Below are positions 47,435-57,556 of a stretch of 64,000 nucleotides of DNA, in pieces (position 1 is the stretch's first letter; each line of letters begins with the position of its first letter). The translations under genes and the position numbers were made by a program. The stretch covers positions 3,890,175 through 3,954,174 of the forward strand of contig NZ_CP036425.1 in NCBI RefSeq assembly GCF_007747445.1. Direction: 5' to 3'. The notes beneath the pieces are model-generated. The model searched no databases, was not told the DNA's origin, and worked only from the letters and a program-made list of their open reading frames with translations. This stretch comes from Poriferisphaera corsica. Its GTDB lineage: Bacteria; Planctomycetota; Phycisphaerae; Phycisphaerales; Phycisphaeraceae.

Positions 47435-48784
47435 ATGGCGAGAAAAGTAAGCAGACGCAATTTCTTCGCAACGACCGCCGCCGCTATCGCAGGCAGCGCC
47501 GCCGCCATCAAAGCGCACGCCGAAGATGTGACGGCCAAAAAAGCCATCAAAAATGCACTAACCAGTGAATCCGCTGAAATTCCTGAGCCAGTTCTGCCAC
47601 TCTCACTCGACGGAAATTCTTACAAGTTAAAGATGGAAGATGCGCTCGAACCACTTCCCATGGATCCTGCCAGAGATTCGTTCCCGCGTGTTGATATGAA
47701 TCGTTCATATTCAATGCCACCCGCAACGATGGGCAGGCAAATGGGCCGCGTACAAACCATCGGCCAACCCGCGCTCGGCTACGAGATGGACGGGAACGTC
47801 AAAGTCTTTCGTCTCATCGCTCAACCCATCGAAACCAACATCACCTATGGTTTTACGAAAGAAACTTACACATTATTAGACGAATCCGGACCCTATGAAC
47901 AATTCCGTTATCGCCCTACAGCTAGTAAAAAACTACTCGGCTGGGGATTTAATGGTATCTGTCCAGGCCCGACCCTTGAAGCTTTCGAGGGCGATCGTGT
48001 CCGTATTATCGTCCGAAACGAACTCCCTCAACCCACCAGTATTCATTGGCATGGCTTTAAAATTCCATTCGCCCAAGACGGCGCCACCGGCTACTTCCCA
48101 TGGAATGCCTCCCGACCCATCCTCCCCGGCGATGAACAAACATATGAATTTACGCTTCATCAAAGCGGAACACTCATGTACCACTCCGGCTTCAATGTTC
48201 TGGTTCAAGAAGGGATGGGCCTTGCAGGCATGTTCATTGTTCACCCTAAAAAGGAAGAACATCCGATCGACTGCGATATCGCGATCCTTCTTCAACAATG
48301 GAATTTTTTCCCGGGCAATGCAGCACCCAATCTCATGTCAATGGAAGCTAAAATCGCAACTTTCAATGGCAAGACACTACCCACACTACCCATGATTCAC
48401 TGCAAGCAGGGCGATCGCGTCCGCATCCGATTCGGCAATCTCTCACTTCTCTCACACCCCATCCATCTCCACGGCTACGATTTCGAAGTCGTCGGCACCA
48501 CCGGTGGGCCTATCCCAAAAACCGCACGCTACCGCGAATCAACGATCGACATCGCGCCCGGCCAAACACGAGACATCGAACTTGTCGCATGGAACCCCGG
48601 AACATGGCGTCTGCACTGCCATGTCCTTCACCACACCGTCAACATGATGGCCAACGCCCCCATGGGAATCATGCCCCCCGAAGGCATGTTTACCTATCTT
48701 CAAGTTGAACCCCGCAACCCAAACGACAATCCCAAATCCCCCGACGCGCCATGGAAATACGAAGGTGACTGGTCCAAAATCTAA
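47435..48784 (+). CDS. Tat-exported multicopper oxidase with an altered type 3 site
   Basis: A periplasmic copper oxidase. The Tat signal SRRNFF (6-11) is followed by an Ala-rich h-region and cleavage near AHA. Copper motifs are HWHG (204-207), HPIHLHG (341-347) and HCHVLHH (394-400), which includes the type 1 Cys395. The first-domain motif that normally reads H-x-H is Y-H250-S-G252, so one type 3 copper ligand appears to be Gly. The start is ATG 47435. The TolC-like lipoprotein gene begins 11 nt after its stop, so they form an operon; a metal-handling or oxidative export role is an inference. Confidence 0.85.
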   Translation: MARKVSRRNFFATTAAAIAGSAAAIKAHAEDVTAKKAIKNALTSESAEIPEPVLPLSLDGNSYKLKMEDALEPLPMDPARDSFPRVDMNRSYSMPPATMGRQMGRVQTIGQPALGYEMDGNVKVFRLIAQPIETNITYGFTKETYTLLDESGPYEQFRYRPTASKKLLGWGFNGICPGPTLEAFEGDRVRIIVRNELPQPTSIHWHGFKIPFAQDGATGYFPWNASRPILPGDEQTYEFTLHQSGTLMYHSGFNVLVQEGMGLAGMFIVHPKKEEHPIDCDIAILLQQWNFFPGNAAPNLMSMEAKIATFNGKTLPTLPMIHCKQGDRVRIRFGNLSLLSHPIHLHGYDFEVVGTTGGPIPKTARYRESTIDIAPGQTRDIELVAWNPGTWRLHCHVLHHTVNMMANAPMGIMPPEGMFTYLQVEPRNPNDNPKSPDAPWKYEGDWSKI

Positions 48785-48795
48785 CTAACAAATGA

Positions 48796-50286
48796 ATGGT
48801 TAGACATATATTGATTAAGTACGACAACAACCTCAATCATTCACTCAGGCTAAACGCCTTTCTTTTCTTCTGCGCCATCACCACACTCCTCGCAGCTCTT
48901 TCAGGCTGCCAAGTCGATGCTCGACCACAATGGGAAGAAACTAAAAAACTCAGTAAAAATCGCGTTCCCAGTGACGACCTCATTTGGCATAGAACCGATG
49001 AAGACAAACTCATCATCGAGCAAAAAGTCCAGAAATATCTCAATGAAGGCCTCACCCAAAAAGATGCGGTCGCCATCGCATTACTCAACAACAAAGCCCT
49101 TCAGGCCGAATTCGAAAACCTCGGCATCGCGGCAAGCGATCTACTACAAAGCAAACTCTTCACCAACCCACCACTCTCAGGCTTCCTTGCCTTCCCCACA
49201 AACCTCGGCAACACAACCGCATCACTGCTCTTTATTCTTTCAGACTTTTACCAAGTCCCTAAGCGCGCCGCATTCTTCGAATCTATCTCCGCCGCCACTT
49301 CACAGCGTGTAGCGCTTCTCATCATCCAAACCGCCGCTGCCGCCGAGCTTGCCTATAACCAGGTCCTCTATTACAAAAAAACACTTGAGCTCCAACACGG
49401 CATGCTCAACCAAAAAATCCTCATCGCAAACCGCATGCGTGTTCGATATGCACACGGTCTAATCGATGAATTGACCCTCCGCGCCGCCGAGGCCGCCGTT
49501 ACACAACAGCAGATTATCATTCGCAACACCGAGGTCTCCGAGATCCGCGCACAAAACATGCTCAACGTTCTACTTTCACTCGATGACATCACCCAGAAAA
49601 CGCCACTCATCTCCGAACTCAAATGGGATGGTCGCGAGTTTCAGGACCTCCAAACCTACGTTGAATTTGCACTCAATAATCGTCTCGACGTCATCGCTGC
49701 CAAACAGGACATCACCAGCGCCAAGCTCAACATCGAATATCAAAAAACACTCATCTTCCCATACGTCGGCGGCGGACTCGGCTGGGAAGGTGAAATCACC
49801 CAAGGCAACACCTTCGGCCCTGTCGGCTCTATGGTCGTTCCCATCTTTGACCAAAACCAAGCTCAAATCGCCAAAGCAGGCTTCGTCCTTCGTCAGCACG
49901 AAAAGATTCTTGAAAATCTCAAACACACTTCGCGCGCCACCATCTCCAACATCATCAACCGACAAGAGCGTAACCAGCACAACCTCAAACAAGTCAACGA
50001 ACGTCTTGCCGAAATCGTTTCACGCGAAGTCAACTTTGCCAGTGAATGGCAGCGCAAAAGTCAGATCAACCAAATCGAATGGCTCATGACCCGGCTCAAT
50101 CACCTCGACTTCGAACAACAACTCCTCGACATGATCTGGCTTCTCCGCATGGACGACGTCAGACTCCATGTCGCCAGCTGGGGCGGCCCCCCCGTCCCCA
50201 TGGTCACCGCAACCCAATCACCCATCGGCCCTGTCACTGCTCGCGGCCCAACCAGCGCCGCTGGCGACAGCTCAACCGGCTTTTAG
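48796..50286 (+). CDS. TolC-family outer-membrane efflux lipoprotein (after the copper oxidase)
   Basis: An outer-membrane channel component. The N-terminal hydrophobic segment ends in the lipobox LSGC (Cys38). The body is the long-helical TolC/CusC type with repeated coiled-coil segments (VRYAHGLIDELTLRAAEAAV; IPYVGGGLGW-like strand). It probably exports a substrate together with an inner-membrane pump not encoded here. Coupling to the multicopper oxidase is reminiscent of copper-resistance operons, but no CusA/CusB gene follows. Confidence 0.85.
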   Translation: MVRHILIKYDNNLNHSLRLNAFLFFCAITTLLAALSGCQVDARPQWEETKKLSKNRVPSDDLIWHRTDEDKLIIEQKVQKYLNEGLTQKDAVAIALLNNKALQAEFENLGIAASDLLQSKLFTNPPLSGFLAFPTNLGNTTASLLFILSDFYQVPKRAAFFESISAATSQRVALLIIQTAAAAELAYNQVLYYKKTLELQHGMLNQKILIANRMRVRYAHGLIDELTLRAAEAAVTQQQIIIRNTEVSEIRAQNMLNVLLSLDDITQKTPLISELKWDGREFQDLQTYVEFALNNRLDVIAAKQDITSAKLNIEYQKTLIFPYVGGGLGWEGEITQGNTFGPVGSMVVPIFDQNQAQIAKAGFVLRQHEKILENLKHTSRATISNIINRQERNQHNLKQVNERLAEIVSREVNFASEWQRKSQINQIEWLMTRLNHLDFEQQLLDMIWLLRMDDVRLHVASWGGPPVPMVTATQSPIGPVTARGPTSAAGDSSTGF

Positions 50287-50340
50287 TACTACTCCACGCC
50301 CTATTTTTAGCGATTCAGTCGAACCTGCTAAGATATTGTC

Positions 50341-51252
50341 ATGAGTAATCCAGACAACAAAACCCCAGACCACCACCTCGACGTTGTCAAGCGCATTTTC
50401 AGCGACCATAGCCGATCTTGGGACAATTTCACATACGTCTACCCCGTTATCTCACGGCGCAGCGGCGGGCTCTCCATCGGCATCAACCTCAACGTTAACA
50501 ACGCCTGCAACTTTGATTGCATTTACTGTTGCGTGGATCGCTCACAAGAGCCCGAAGTTAAAAAAGTCGACCTCACGATTGTCCGCGCAGAACTCGACGC
50601 GCTTCTCCAAGAAATCATCAACGGTAACATTTGGCAACATCCCAAGTTCAAAGACGTCCCACAGAAACTCCGCCGCGTTAATGACATCGCCTTCTCAGGC
50701 AACGGCGAACCCACAACCTACAACGCCTTCGGCGAAGCCATTCGCCTCATTATCGATCTCATTACTAAGCATAAGTTAGACGAAACTAAAATTGTACTCA
50801 TTACCAACGCAACGGTACTCAACCGTGACTCGGTCATCGATGCGATCAGCGAAATGATGGCTCACAACGGCGAGATCTGGGCTAAACTCGACGCCGGCAC
50901 GGAAGCCTACTACCAACTCGTCGACCGTACCCGCGTCCCGTTCGATCGCGTTTTAAACAACATCACTGCTATCGCCCAACGTCATCCCATCGTCATCCAG
51001 ACCATGCTCATGCAGGTGCTGAATCAACCCATGCCTGCGACTGAATTCGACACATACCTTGACCGCCTCGAGGACATTATCCGTGCCGACGGACAGATTA
51101 AATCTGTCCAGCTTTACTCCGTTGCTCGCGAGACTGCCGAAGACTACGTCTCCCCCGTCACTGATCAGCAGCTCGACGACTATGCCGCCAAACTCCTCAG
51201 CCGCCTACCCAACACACCCGTCGACGTCTTCTACGGCATACCCAACGACTAA
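50341..51252 (+). CDS. Radical-SAM protein, wyosine-synthetase-like
   Basis: C56-x3-C60-x2-C63 (ACNFDCIYC) binds the SAM-linked [4Fe-4S] cluster, and FSGNGEPT is the GGE-type SAM motif. The overall pattern matches the superfamily annotated as wyosine [tRNA(Phe)-imidazoG37] synthetase-like proteins. In bacteria these are of unknown function, since wyosine itself is archaeal/eukaryotic. No second cluster motif is evident. It follows the TolC gene by 54 nt in the same direction. Confidence 0.82.
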   Translation: MSNPDNKTPDHHLDVVKRIFSDHSRSWDNFTYVYPVISRRSGGLSIGINLNVNNACNFDCIYCCVDRSQEPEVKKVDLTIVRAELDALLQEIINGNIWQHPKFKDVPQKLRRVNDIAFSGNGEPTTYNAFGEAIRLIIDLITKHKLDETKIVLITNATVLNRDSVIDAISEMMAHNGEIWAKLDAGTEAYYQLVDRTRVPFDRVLNNITAIAQRHPIVIQTMLMQVLNQPMPATEFDTYLDRLEDIIRADGQIKSVQLYSVARETAEDYVSPVTDQQLDDYAAKLLSRLPNTPVDVFYGIPND

Positions 51253-51292
51253 CCATCACAACCTCACCAACACTCACCATTCTATCACCCAT

Positions 51293-51329
51293 AAAAAAGG
51301 CAAGCCGCCCCACAAAAATGCGGACGGCT
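51293..51329 (-). terminator. Terminator of the Cys-rich hypothetical gene
   Basis: In the leftward transcript, arms AGCCGTCC and GGGCGGCT pair with one mismatch and are soon followed by six U (A at 51293-51298). It lies between convergent genes. Confidence 0.65.
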
Positions 51330-51434
51330 ACACCATTATCCTAAACAATTAGTTCTTTCTCGATATCAAATGTATTTAGTAACACGATCCGCCAATTCTC
51401 ATGCTGAGATCATCTCGCAAAACGCATTTCAATT

Positions 51435-51836
51435 TCAGGCAATCATCCCGAGATACGGCGTCAAGTACTGATCCGCATCATCCACCGACATCAACAAATC
51501 CTCACCACCCGACGACCGCACCAACACCGGCGAATCCGCCAAATACCGACGCAGAATCCGCTGCACATGATTTGTCGTAATTGCATCCCCAATCGTCTCA
51601 ACAAACAACGGTATCACACCCTCTTCAATGTGCTTCACCAACGTAATCGCTATCCCCAGATTCGAAGGTACATCATCACCACGCAAATGCCCCTGTGTCC
51701 ACAAACAACGATCATCTAATCGCTCCGGTGCCGCACTCACCAATGGACATGGCGACAAAACCGGTTGCCCTTTTTCAGCATGGCCCAACCCGGCAAATGG
51801 GTCACAACGACATTGATCGCAGCATCGACTCGACAT
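51435..51836 (-). CDS. Cys-rich hypothetical protein, 133 aa
   Basis: Not recognised. The N-terminus has a cluster of Cys (SSRCCDQCRCDPFAG and a later SPCPL) that could bind zinc or an iron-sulfur cluster. The rest is an ordinary helical domain, including ITLVKHIEEGVIPLFVETIGDAI. I chose ATG 51836 because GGAAG lies 5 nt upstream; a longer form starting at 51935 adds 33 basic residues with no ribosome site. It is convergent with the radical-SAM gene. Confidence 0.6.
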   Translation of the reverse strand: MSSRCCDQCRCDPFAGLGHAEKGQPVLSPCPLVSAAPERLDDRCLWTQGHLRGDDVPSNLGIAITLVKHIEEGVIPLFVETIGDAITTNHVQRILRRYLADSPVLVRSSGGEDLLMSVDDADQYLTPYLGMIA

Positions 51837-52670
51837 AGCGACTTCCAAACTTCTAAAGTGATTTTTTCGAGGTGTGTCCCGACGTGATGAGGACATGACT
51901 TTCATCGTCATTTTGAGCTGCGAAGTATAGTGCACAATCTTAAGTGTGATAAAAAAATTGCTTACCCGTATCTGTTTTTAATCGCACGCAAACAATCTCG
52001 CACACTTCTCCACCATTCATCCACCGGCCCTTTTAATTTTGCACCATTTCTAGCACACTCACCAGCAATCTAACCATAAGATAGGTTATTAATTACAGCC
52101 ACAGCATTCCCCAACGCCCAATCCCAAACCACCCCTGATCACACCACTCCCAAATCCGTCACTAGTAGAAAATTACCCATCACGCTTGTGTTCTGTTACA
52201 CACGAAATTCATTCTCAAATAGCGTGAACTGTCAGCTCGCCAGCCATTGAATGTGCAAATGAGCACCTCAGCGAAAGCTTTCCATTAACTCAGTGGATCG
52301 TGTATCCCTTCTCCGGGGCGGAAGATCATGGCAAGATCTCCTTCAATCAACAAATGACCTACTGCACGCATCGCCAGTGACCACCGATACCCGAAAACCC
52401 TCACCCAGCCAAGCCTCGGACACGCCGATCCACGAAAATCATCCTCACCCAGCATTTTTCTCTCCCATCGCCTGACCCCAAAAATTTCCACCGCACATCC
52501 CACCACAGCCAATAAAAACGTAAAACATTAGCCATAATATACTTAGGTGTTTTATTCGGTAGCCGTCTTCCCCCCCTGAAAGAGCTTTTCGGCCATTTGA
52601 ATTGCCACACAGCCCAAACTTCGTACACTGTACGCCTGAGCCCTCACTCCGATTCAAACAACGTTTTTTC
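51837..52670. other. Divergent intergenic region, 834 bp
   Basis: The longest gap in the window, between the Cys-rich gene and the second TolC-type gene. It is AT-rich on the left and C-rich on the right. CATTTCTAGC near 52047 recalls a stretch of module A, but the rest of that module is absent. Candidate ORFs here have implausible composition, so I see no supported gene. Confidence 0.5.
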
Positions 52671-54485
52671 ATGAAAAGAAACCAGCTCATGAGACATAGC
52701 TCTGCTAGTTTTGCTCCCTTACGCAGCGGCATCACAACCCTGCTCGCAGGCACACTCATCGTCTCCGGATGCACCTCGCCATTCGACCTCGCAGATGAAC
52801 GCGCCCTTCAACAGCAACTCCTCTCCTCATACACCACCGAAGTCGATGCCATCGCCGCAGGCCCCGTCATCGAACTCCAGCGCATGCCCTCCGACGTCAT
52901 CCAGGAACTCTCACCCCAACGCTCCGCAGAGCTCAACAGCATCTCCGGCATCGAAGCCTATCGCGACGATGAACTCATCCTCGGCCAAAACCTCCTCGGC
53001 AACGAAAATCAGCTCGCCGTACAACTCACACTCCAGCAAGCCATCGAACTCGCCGTCCGCAACAACCTCGATCTCCAGGTTGCTCGCTACACCCCTGCCA
53101 TCAGTGAAACACAGCTCACACAAGCTGAAGCCTTCTTCGACGCCAACTTCTTCTTCAACTCCGGCTACGTCCGCACCGCCGACCCCAACTTCGGCAACAC
53201 TTTCGCCGGCCAGGAAGGCGCTTCTCTACAAGAAGATTACAACTTCGAAACAGGCATCCGCAACAACCTCATCTCAGGCGGTCAACTCACAACCTCAACA
53301 TCACTCAACCACACCCACTCCTCCTTCGGCGGAACAACCTCAAACTTCTTCGAAGGCAACATCACCATCAACCTCGTCCAGCCTCTCCTCCGAGGCTTCG
53401 GCTCCGACATCAACCGCGCAAACATCATCCTCGCACGCAACGCACTCGAATCAACCCGACAAACACTCCGCGAAGACCTCCTCAACCTCGCCGCTAACGT
53501 CGAAGCTCAATACTGGACGCTTTCATTCAGCAAGCAAGCCCTCCTCATTCAAACCCGCCTGCTCGAACGAACCATCAACGACCGCGACCGCCTTCAAGAA
53601 CGTGCCGAATTCGACGTCAACCCCGTGCGTCTCACCGAAGCCAGCTCCTTCGTCGAGCTTCGCCGCGCGGATGTCATCCGCACACGTCAAGAAGTCCGTG
53701 ATGCCTCCGATGCTCTCAAGCGTCTGATCAACTCCCCAGAACTCCCCGTTGCTGACGAAACCATCATCATCCCTGTTGATTGGCCCGTCGACGTCCCACT
53801 CCAATTCTCACTCCTCGACGCCATCTCAACCGCACTACTCAACCGTCCTGAACTCCAAGTCGCACTCTACAACATCAAAGACTCATCCATCAGGCAACGC
53901 GTCGCCGAAAACGGCCGTCTCCCAATCCTCAACATCACACTCGGCAACAACCTCTCCGGTGCCGAAGCCAACAACCCCGCCGCAGGTTACGGCGACCTCT
54001 TTGACCTCGACTTCGTCGACTACATCGCTCAAATCGCTTTCGAAATGCCCATCGGCAACCGTGAACCCGAAGCCGCCTACCAAGAATCTATCCTTGCACG
54101 CAAGCAATCTGTCGTTATCTACCAAGACCAAGCGCAGCAAGTCGTCCTCGACGTCAAAAACGCGCTTCGTGAATTACTCACCAGCTACGAACTCATCGGC
54201 GCAACCCGCGCCGCTCGCCTCGCCGCCGCTGACGCGCTTCGAGCAATCGAAGAACAAGAAGCTGCTGGTGTCGCACTCACACCCGAATTCCTACTCGACC
54301 TCAAACTTCAAGCTCAGGAACGCCTCGCCGACGCCGAAACCCAAGAAGTTCAATCACTCATCAACTACAACAACGCAATCAGCATCCTCTACCTCCAGAT
54401 GGGCACCCTTCTCGAACGTGATGGCATCGTCTTCGAAAACTACATCAACGCACCCGTGACCGCCGCACCACTACTCGAACCATAA
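52671..54485 (+). CDS. TolC-family outer-membrane lipoprotein, 604 aa
   Basis: An outer-membrane efflux channel with lipobox VSGC (Cys34). It has typical TolC features: LTLQQAIELAVRNNLDLQVARY (about residues 120-140), long helical hairpins, and a second repeat starting LLDAISTALLNRPELQVALYNIK. At 604 residues it is longer than E. coli TolC. ATG 52671 gives the signal peptide; an upstream in-frame ATG at 52602 would add 23 unneeded residues. It is monocistronic with its own terminator; pump and adaptor genes are elsewhere. Confidence 0.87.
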   Translation: MKRNQLMRHSSASFAPLRSGITTLLAGTLIVSGCTSPFDLADERALQQQLLSSYTTEVDAIAAGPVIELQRMPSDVIQELSPQRSAELNSISGIEAYRDDELILGQNLLGNENQLAVQLTLQQAIELAVRNNLDLQVARYTPAISETQLTQAEAFFDANFFFNSGYVRTADPNFGNTFAGQEGASLQEDYNFETGIRNNLISGGQLTTSTSLNHTHSSFGGTTSNFFEGNITINLVQPLLRGFGSDINRANIILARNALESTRQTLREDLLNLAANVEAQYWTLSFSKQALLIQTRLLERTINDRDRLQERAEFDVNPVRLTEASSFVELRRADVIRTRQEVRDASDALKRLINSPELPVADETIIIPVDWPVDVPLQFSLLDAISTALLNRPELQVALYNIKDSSIRQRVAENGRLPILNITLGNNLSGAEANNPAAGYGDLFDLDFVDYIAQIAFEMPIGNREPEAAYQESILARKQSVVIYQDQAQQVVLDVKNALRELLTSYELIGATRAARLAAADALRAIEEQEAAGVALTPEFLLDLKLQAQERLADAETQEVQSLINYNNAISILYLQMGTLLERDGIVFENYINAPVTAAPLLEP

Positions 54486-54615
54486 GCCGCTTATGTGATG
54501 ACTTGCCAAAACCGCAATAATCACGATCAGCAGCAAACACGTAAAAACCTTCTTTTTACGTAGCACCAGAGCAAAACGCTCTAACATTCAAATTAAGAAC
54601 AACGTACCCAAGCCC

Positions 54616-54650
54616 AAAGTCGCGAGCCTAAAAAACTCGCGGCTTTCTTC
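54616..54650 (+). terminator. Rho-independent terminator after the TolC-type gene
   Basis: An 11-bp stem with one G-U pair (54616-54626 with 54636-54646), a 9-nt loop and then TTTCTTC. Confidence 0.78.
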
Positions 54651-54686
54651 ATTTCTAACGCATACCACCCCCCACTCATCCCCCAC

Positions 54687-56033
54687 TCACCCCGTACCAC
54701 GCACCACTTCGTCCCCACCAACACCCACCGTCATATACAGATCAAAAAACGCCAACAACCCCGCCAGCGTACTCACGGATTGAAACATGTGCTTAATCAA
54801 CAGATTGACTACACGCTCATGCTGCTTCGTATGTTCCGCACTCGCTGCCAACTTAAAATACAACTGCTCCACGCGCCGCCAATCCGCCCAAAGCGTATGC
54901 ACAATCGCCGCTGTATCATGTGGATGCAAAAACTCCGACAACGCCACGCCCCCCGAAACAACCCGATCAATCACCGGCTGCAAACCCCGCACATGCTCAT
55001 CATAAGCCTTTCGCCACGGCGATCTCTCCAACGTAAAAGCATGATGAAACGCATGCATCGGATTCTTCGACGGCGACATCGACAAAAACATCGCATACAA
55101 CTCCGGCCCAAGCCAACGCTTGATTGCCGCAAACGCGCCAATCTGATTCATCGATCGGCATTCCTCCGCGTACCCGTGCAGCATCTCCAAATCATGCCCC
55201 AACTTTAACAGCCGCTTCCGCAACTCCGCCACAACCTTTTCACCGCTCACAACTCCCGCGCGATCCCGTTCTTCCAACACCATCTCCCCCGTTTTCATCC
55301 CTCGCCAATCCATCAACGTCACCGTCACATTGTCCGGCCCCCCCGCCCTGTTCGCCGCCTCAACCAAAACCCTCACCGTCTCACCAATCGGATACCCCTG
55401 CGTCAAAATCTTTTTGATCACCCACTCCTCCACCGGGTCCGTCAGCCCATCCGAACACAAAAGCATCTGATCACCCACCGCCATCTCCACCCGCTTCACC
55501 GCCACATTCACTTGCCGCGGCGCACCAATAAACTCACTGAGTAACCGCCGCTCCCCAACCTGCTCATCCTTCAACGTATCCGTGATCGAATCATACTGCC
55601 GATACTGCGCCGTATGATCTTCACTCACCTGCCGCAGCTCACCATCACGAAACAGATACGCCCGTGAATCACCCACATTAAACACATACCCCACCTCTCC
55701 CACCACAAGCATCCCCACCAGCGTTGCCCCCATCCCTTTCAACGACCCAATTCGGCTCCCACCTATATATAGCTGCTCTGAAATCACCCCAATCACGCGC
55801 CGCAATGCATCCTCAATCCCTCCCTCACCCAAACCACGACGCATCTCCATACGAAGCATCCGTCCCAACGAATACGCAATAATCTGCGACGCCGCCTCAC
55901 CCGATGGCTGCCCCCCAATCCCATCGCAAACTACATGCAAATTCAAACCAAGATCGTTATAAAACGCATCCTCGTTCGCCAATCGCCGCCGCCCAATATC
56001 TGTCAGTGAAGCTGAAATGATGTCCGGAACCAT
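54687..56033 (-). CDS. PP2C-type serine/threonine phosphatase with C-terminal extension
   Basis: A cytosolic metal-dependent phosphatase of the PrpC/Stp type. Motifs RRRLANED (15-22), VVCDGIGG (34-41), NVGDSRAYLF, LLCSDGLTD and GGPDNVTV are intact within residues 1-250. Residues about 260-448 are a helical extension of unknown function that is not found in PrpC and may sense a ligand or bind a partner. The start is ATG 56033, with AGG 5 nt upstream; GTG 56039 is alternative. No protein-kinase gene is adjacent. Confidence 0.9.
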   Translation of the reverse strand: MVPDIISASLTDIGRRRLANEDAFYNDLGLNLHVVCDGIGGQPSGEAASQIIAYSLGRMLRMEMRRGLGEGGIEDALRRVIGVISEQLYIGGSRIGSLKGMGATLVGMLVVGEVGYVFNVGDSRAYLFRDGELRQVSEDHTAQYRQYDSITDTLKDEQVGERRLLSEFIGAPRQVNVAVKRVEMAVGDQMLLCSDGLTDPVEEWVIKKILTQGYPIGETVRVLVEAANRAGGPDNVTVTLMDWRGMKTGEMVLEERDRAGVVSGEKVVAELRKRLLKLGHDLEMLHGYAEECRSMNQIGAFAAIKRWLGPELYAMFLSMSPSKNPMHAFHHAFTLERSPWRKAYDEHVRGLQPVIDRVVSGGVALSEFLHPHDTAAIVHTLWADWRRVEQLYFKLAASAEHTKQHERVVNLLIKHMFQSVSTLAGLLAFFDLYMTVGVGGDEVVRGTG

Positions 56034-56451
56034 ATTCACCTATTTCTAAATTGACACAAACGTGAATTCGAATCGATTGTAAGCTACCCCCTTATCCTTT
56101 AACAGCTTACATTCATCCCATTCCCAACATTTTTTCACACCCATCCTCCCCGTTCGTATCATCCAACTTCCAAACCTGCCCTTGACCCAACGCGCAAATT
56201 CACAATTCCGATCCCTGTGAATCAACGAATCACCGATCTTTTCCTTCCCCTTCAAGCCCGCCACCGCCGGTGGCGGGGTGTCCCCCCAACTCATTTTCAA
56301 TCGCCTGCAACCCCACCCTACCTCGCTTTCGCCTTATAAGCCCCTAGCTTACCCCCCATCCCAACAATCTCACAAGACCCTAACACCCCTCATTTCATCC
56401 TCACCTCCACGCCTGCTATGATGTAAAGCTCGATTCACTTGGAGATATACC
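56034..56451. other. Divergent intergenic region with repeat R3, 418 bp
   Basis: Lies between the phosphatase and DAHP synthase genes. It contains hairpin repeat copy R3 and should hold both promoters. No supported gene. Confidence 0.5.
56253..56281 (+). repeat. Hairpin repeat copy R3
   Basis: Arms CCCGCCACC / GGTGGCGGG with loop GCC instead of GCT, followed after a short spacer by ATCGCCTGCAACC, also seen after R6. It lies upstream of both flanking genes. Confidence 0.85.
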
Positions 56452-57516
56452 GTGACCAACCAGACCAATTCAGCCGTCGAGCAGACCCACAACGTCAACG
56501 TCGAAGCAACGCAAACCCTCACCATGCCCCGCGAGCTCAAAGCCGCACTTCCAGCCAACGAATGCTCCGTCAAGACCGTCATCGAAGGCCGCCAAACCAT
56601 CCAAAACATCCTCGCCGGCAAGGACGACCGATTCCTCGTCGTCATCGGCCCATGCTCCATCCACGACACCAAAGCCGCCATGGAGTACGCCAACCGACTC
56701 ATTCAACTCAAGAAAAAGTACGAAGATAAACTCTACATCGTCATGCGTGTCTACTTCGAAAAGCCACGCACCACCGTCGGCTGGAAGGGTCTCATCAACG
56801 ACCCACACCTCGACGGCTCCTTCGACATGTCCGAAGGACTCCGCCGCGCACGCAAACTCCTCCTCGACATCAACTGCCTCGGCCTCCCCACCGGAACAGA
56901 AATGCTCGACCCCATCACACCCCAATACATCGACGACCTCGTCTCATGGGCCTCTATCGGCGCCCGCACAACCGAATCACAAACCCACCGCCAAATGGCC
57001 TCCGGCCTCTCCATGCCCGTCGGCTTCAAAAATGCAACCAACGGCGACATCCAAGTCGCTGTCGACGCCATGGGCTCCTCAAAATCCAAACACCACTTCA
57101 TCGGCATCGACGACGACGGCGCAACCTGCATCGTCATCACCAAAGGCAACCCACACGGCCACCTCATCCTCCGAGGCGGCTCAAACCAACCCAACTACGA
57201 CCATGTCTCCGTCGCAAACGCCGCAGAAAAGCTCAAAAAAGCAAAACTCTCACCCACCATCCTTGTCGATTGCTCGCACGCAAACTCAGGCAAAAAACAC
57301 GAAAACCAGCAACTCGTCTGGAACAGCATCATCGAACAAAAACTCACAGGCTCCTCACCCGTCATCGGCGGCATGATCGAATCCAACCTCAACCAAGGTG
57401 CTCAAAAACTCACCGAAAACCTCGAATACGGCGTCTCCATCACCGACCAATGCATCGGCTGGGGCAAAACCGAGCAAATCCTCCGCGACGCATACCTCAA
57501 ACTCTCCGCTAAATAA
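56452..57516 (+). CDS. aroG: 3-deoxy-7-phosphoheptulonate synthase, class I
   Basis: Condenses phosphoenolpyruvate and erythrose 4-phosphate to DAHP, the first step of aromatic amino-acid synthesis. The AroF/G/H pattern is clear: IGPCSIHD near residues 65-72, MRVYFEKPRTTVGWKG, GARTTESQTHR, KGNPHGHLILRGG and DCSHANSGK. GTG 56452 is the start, with GGAGA 6 nt upstream. Which amino acid inhibits it cannot be told. It stands alone, with R3 before and a terminator and R4 after. Confidence 0.93.
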   Translation: MTNQTNSAVEQTHNVNVEATQTLTMPRELKAALPANECSVKTVIEGRQTIQNILAGKDDRFLVVIGPCSIHDTKAAMEYANRLIQLKKKYEDKLYIVMRVYFEKPRTTVGWKGLINDPHLDGSFDMSEGLRRARKLLLDINCLGLPTGTEMLDPITPQYIDDLVSWASIGARTTESQTHRQMASGLSMPVGFKNATNGDIQVAVDAMGSSKSKHHFIGIDDDGATCIVITKGNPHGHLILRGGSNQPNYDHVSVANAAEKLKKAKLSPTILVDCSHANSGKKHENQQLVWNSIIEQKLTGSSPVIGGMIESNLNQGAQKLTENLEYGVSITDQCIGWGKTEQILRDAYLKLSAK

Positions 57517-57556
57517 CCCCACCCCCCAAAAAAGCAAAACTAAAAACCTCCCCAAA

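Noticed and set aside
52285-52774. Leftward ORFs in the long gap before the second TolC gene
   Set aside because: They run into the antisense of the TolC start and lack ribosome sites and family matches.
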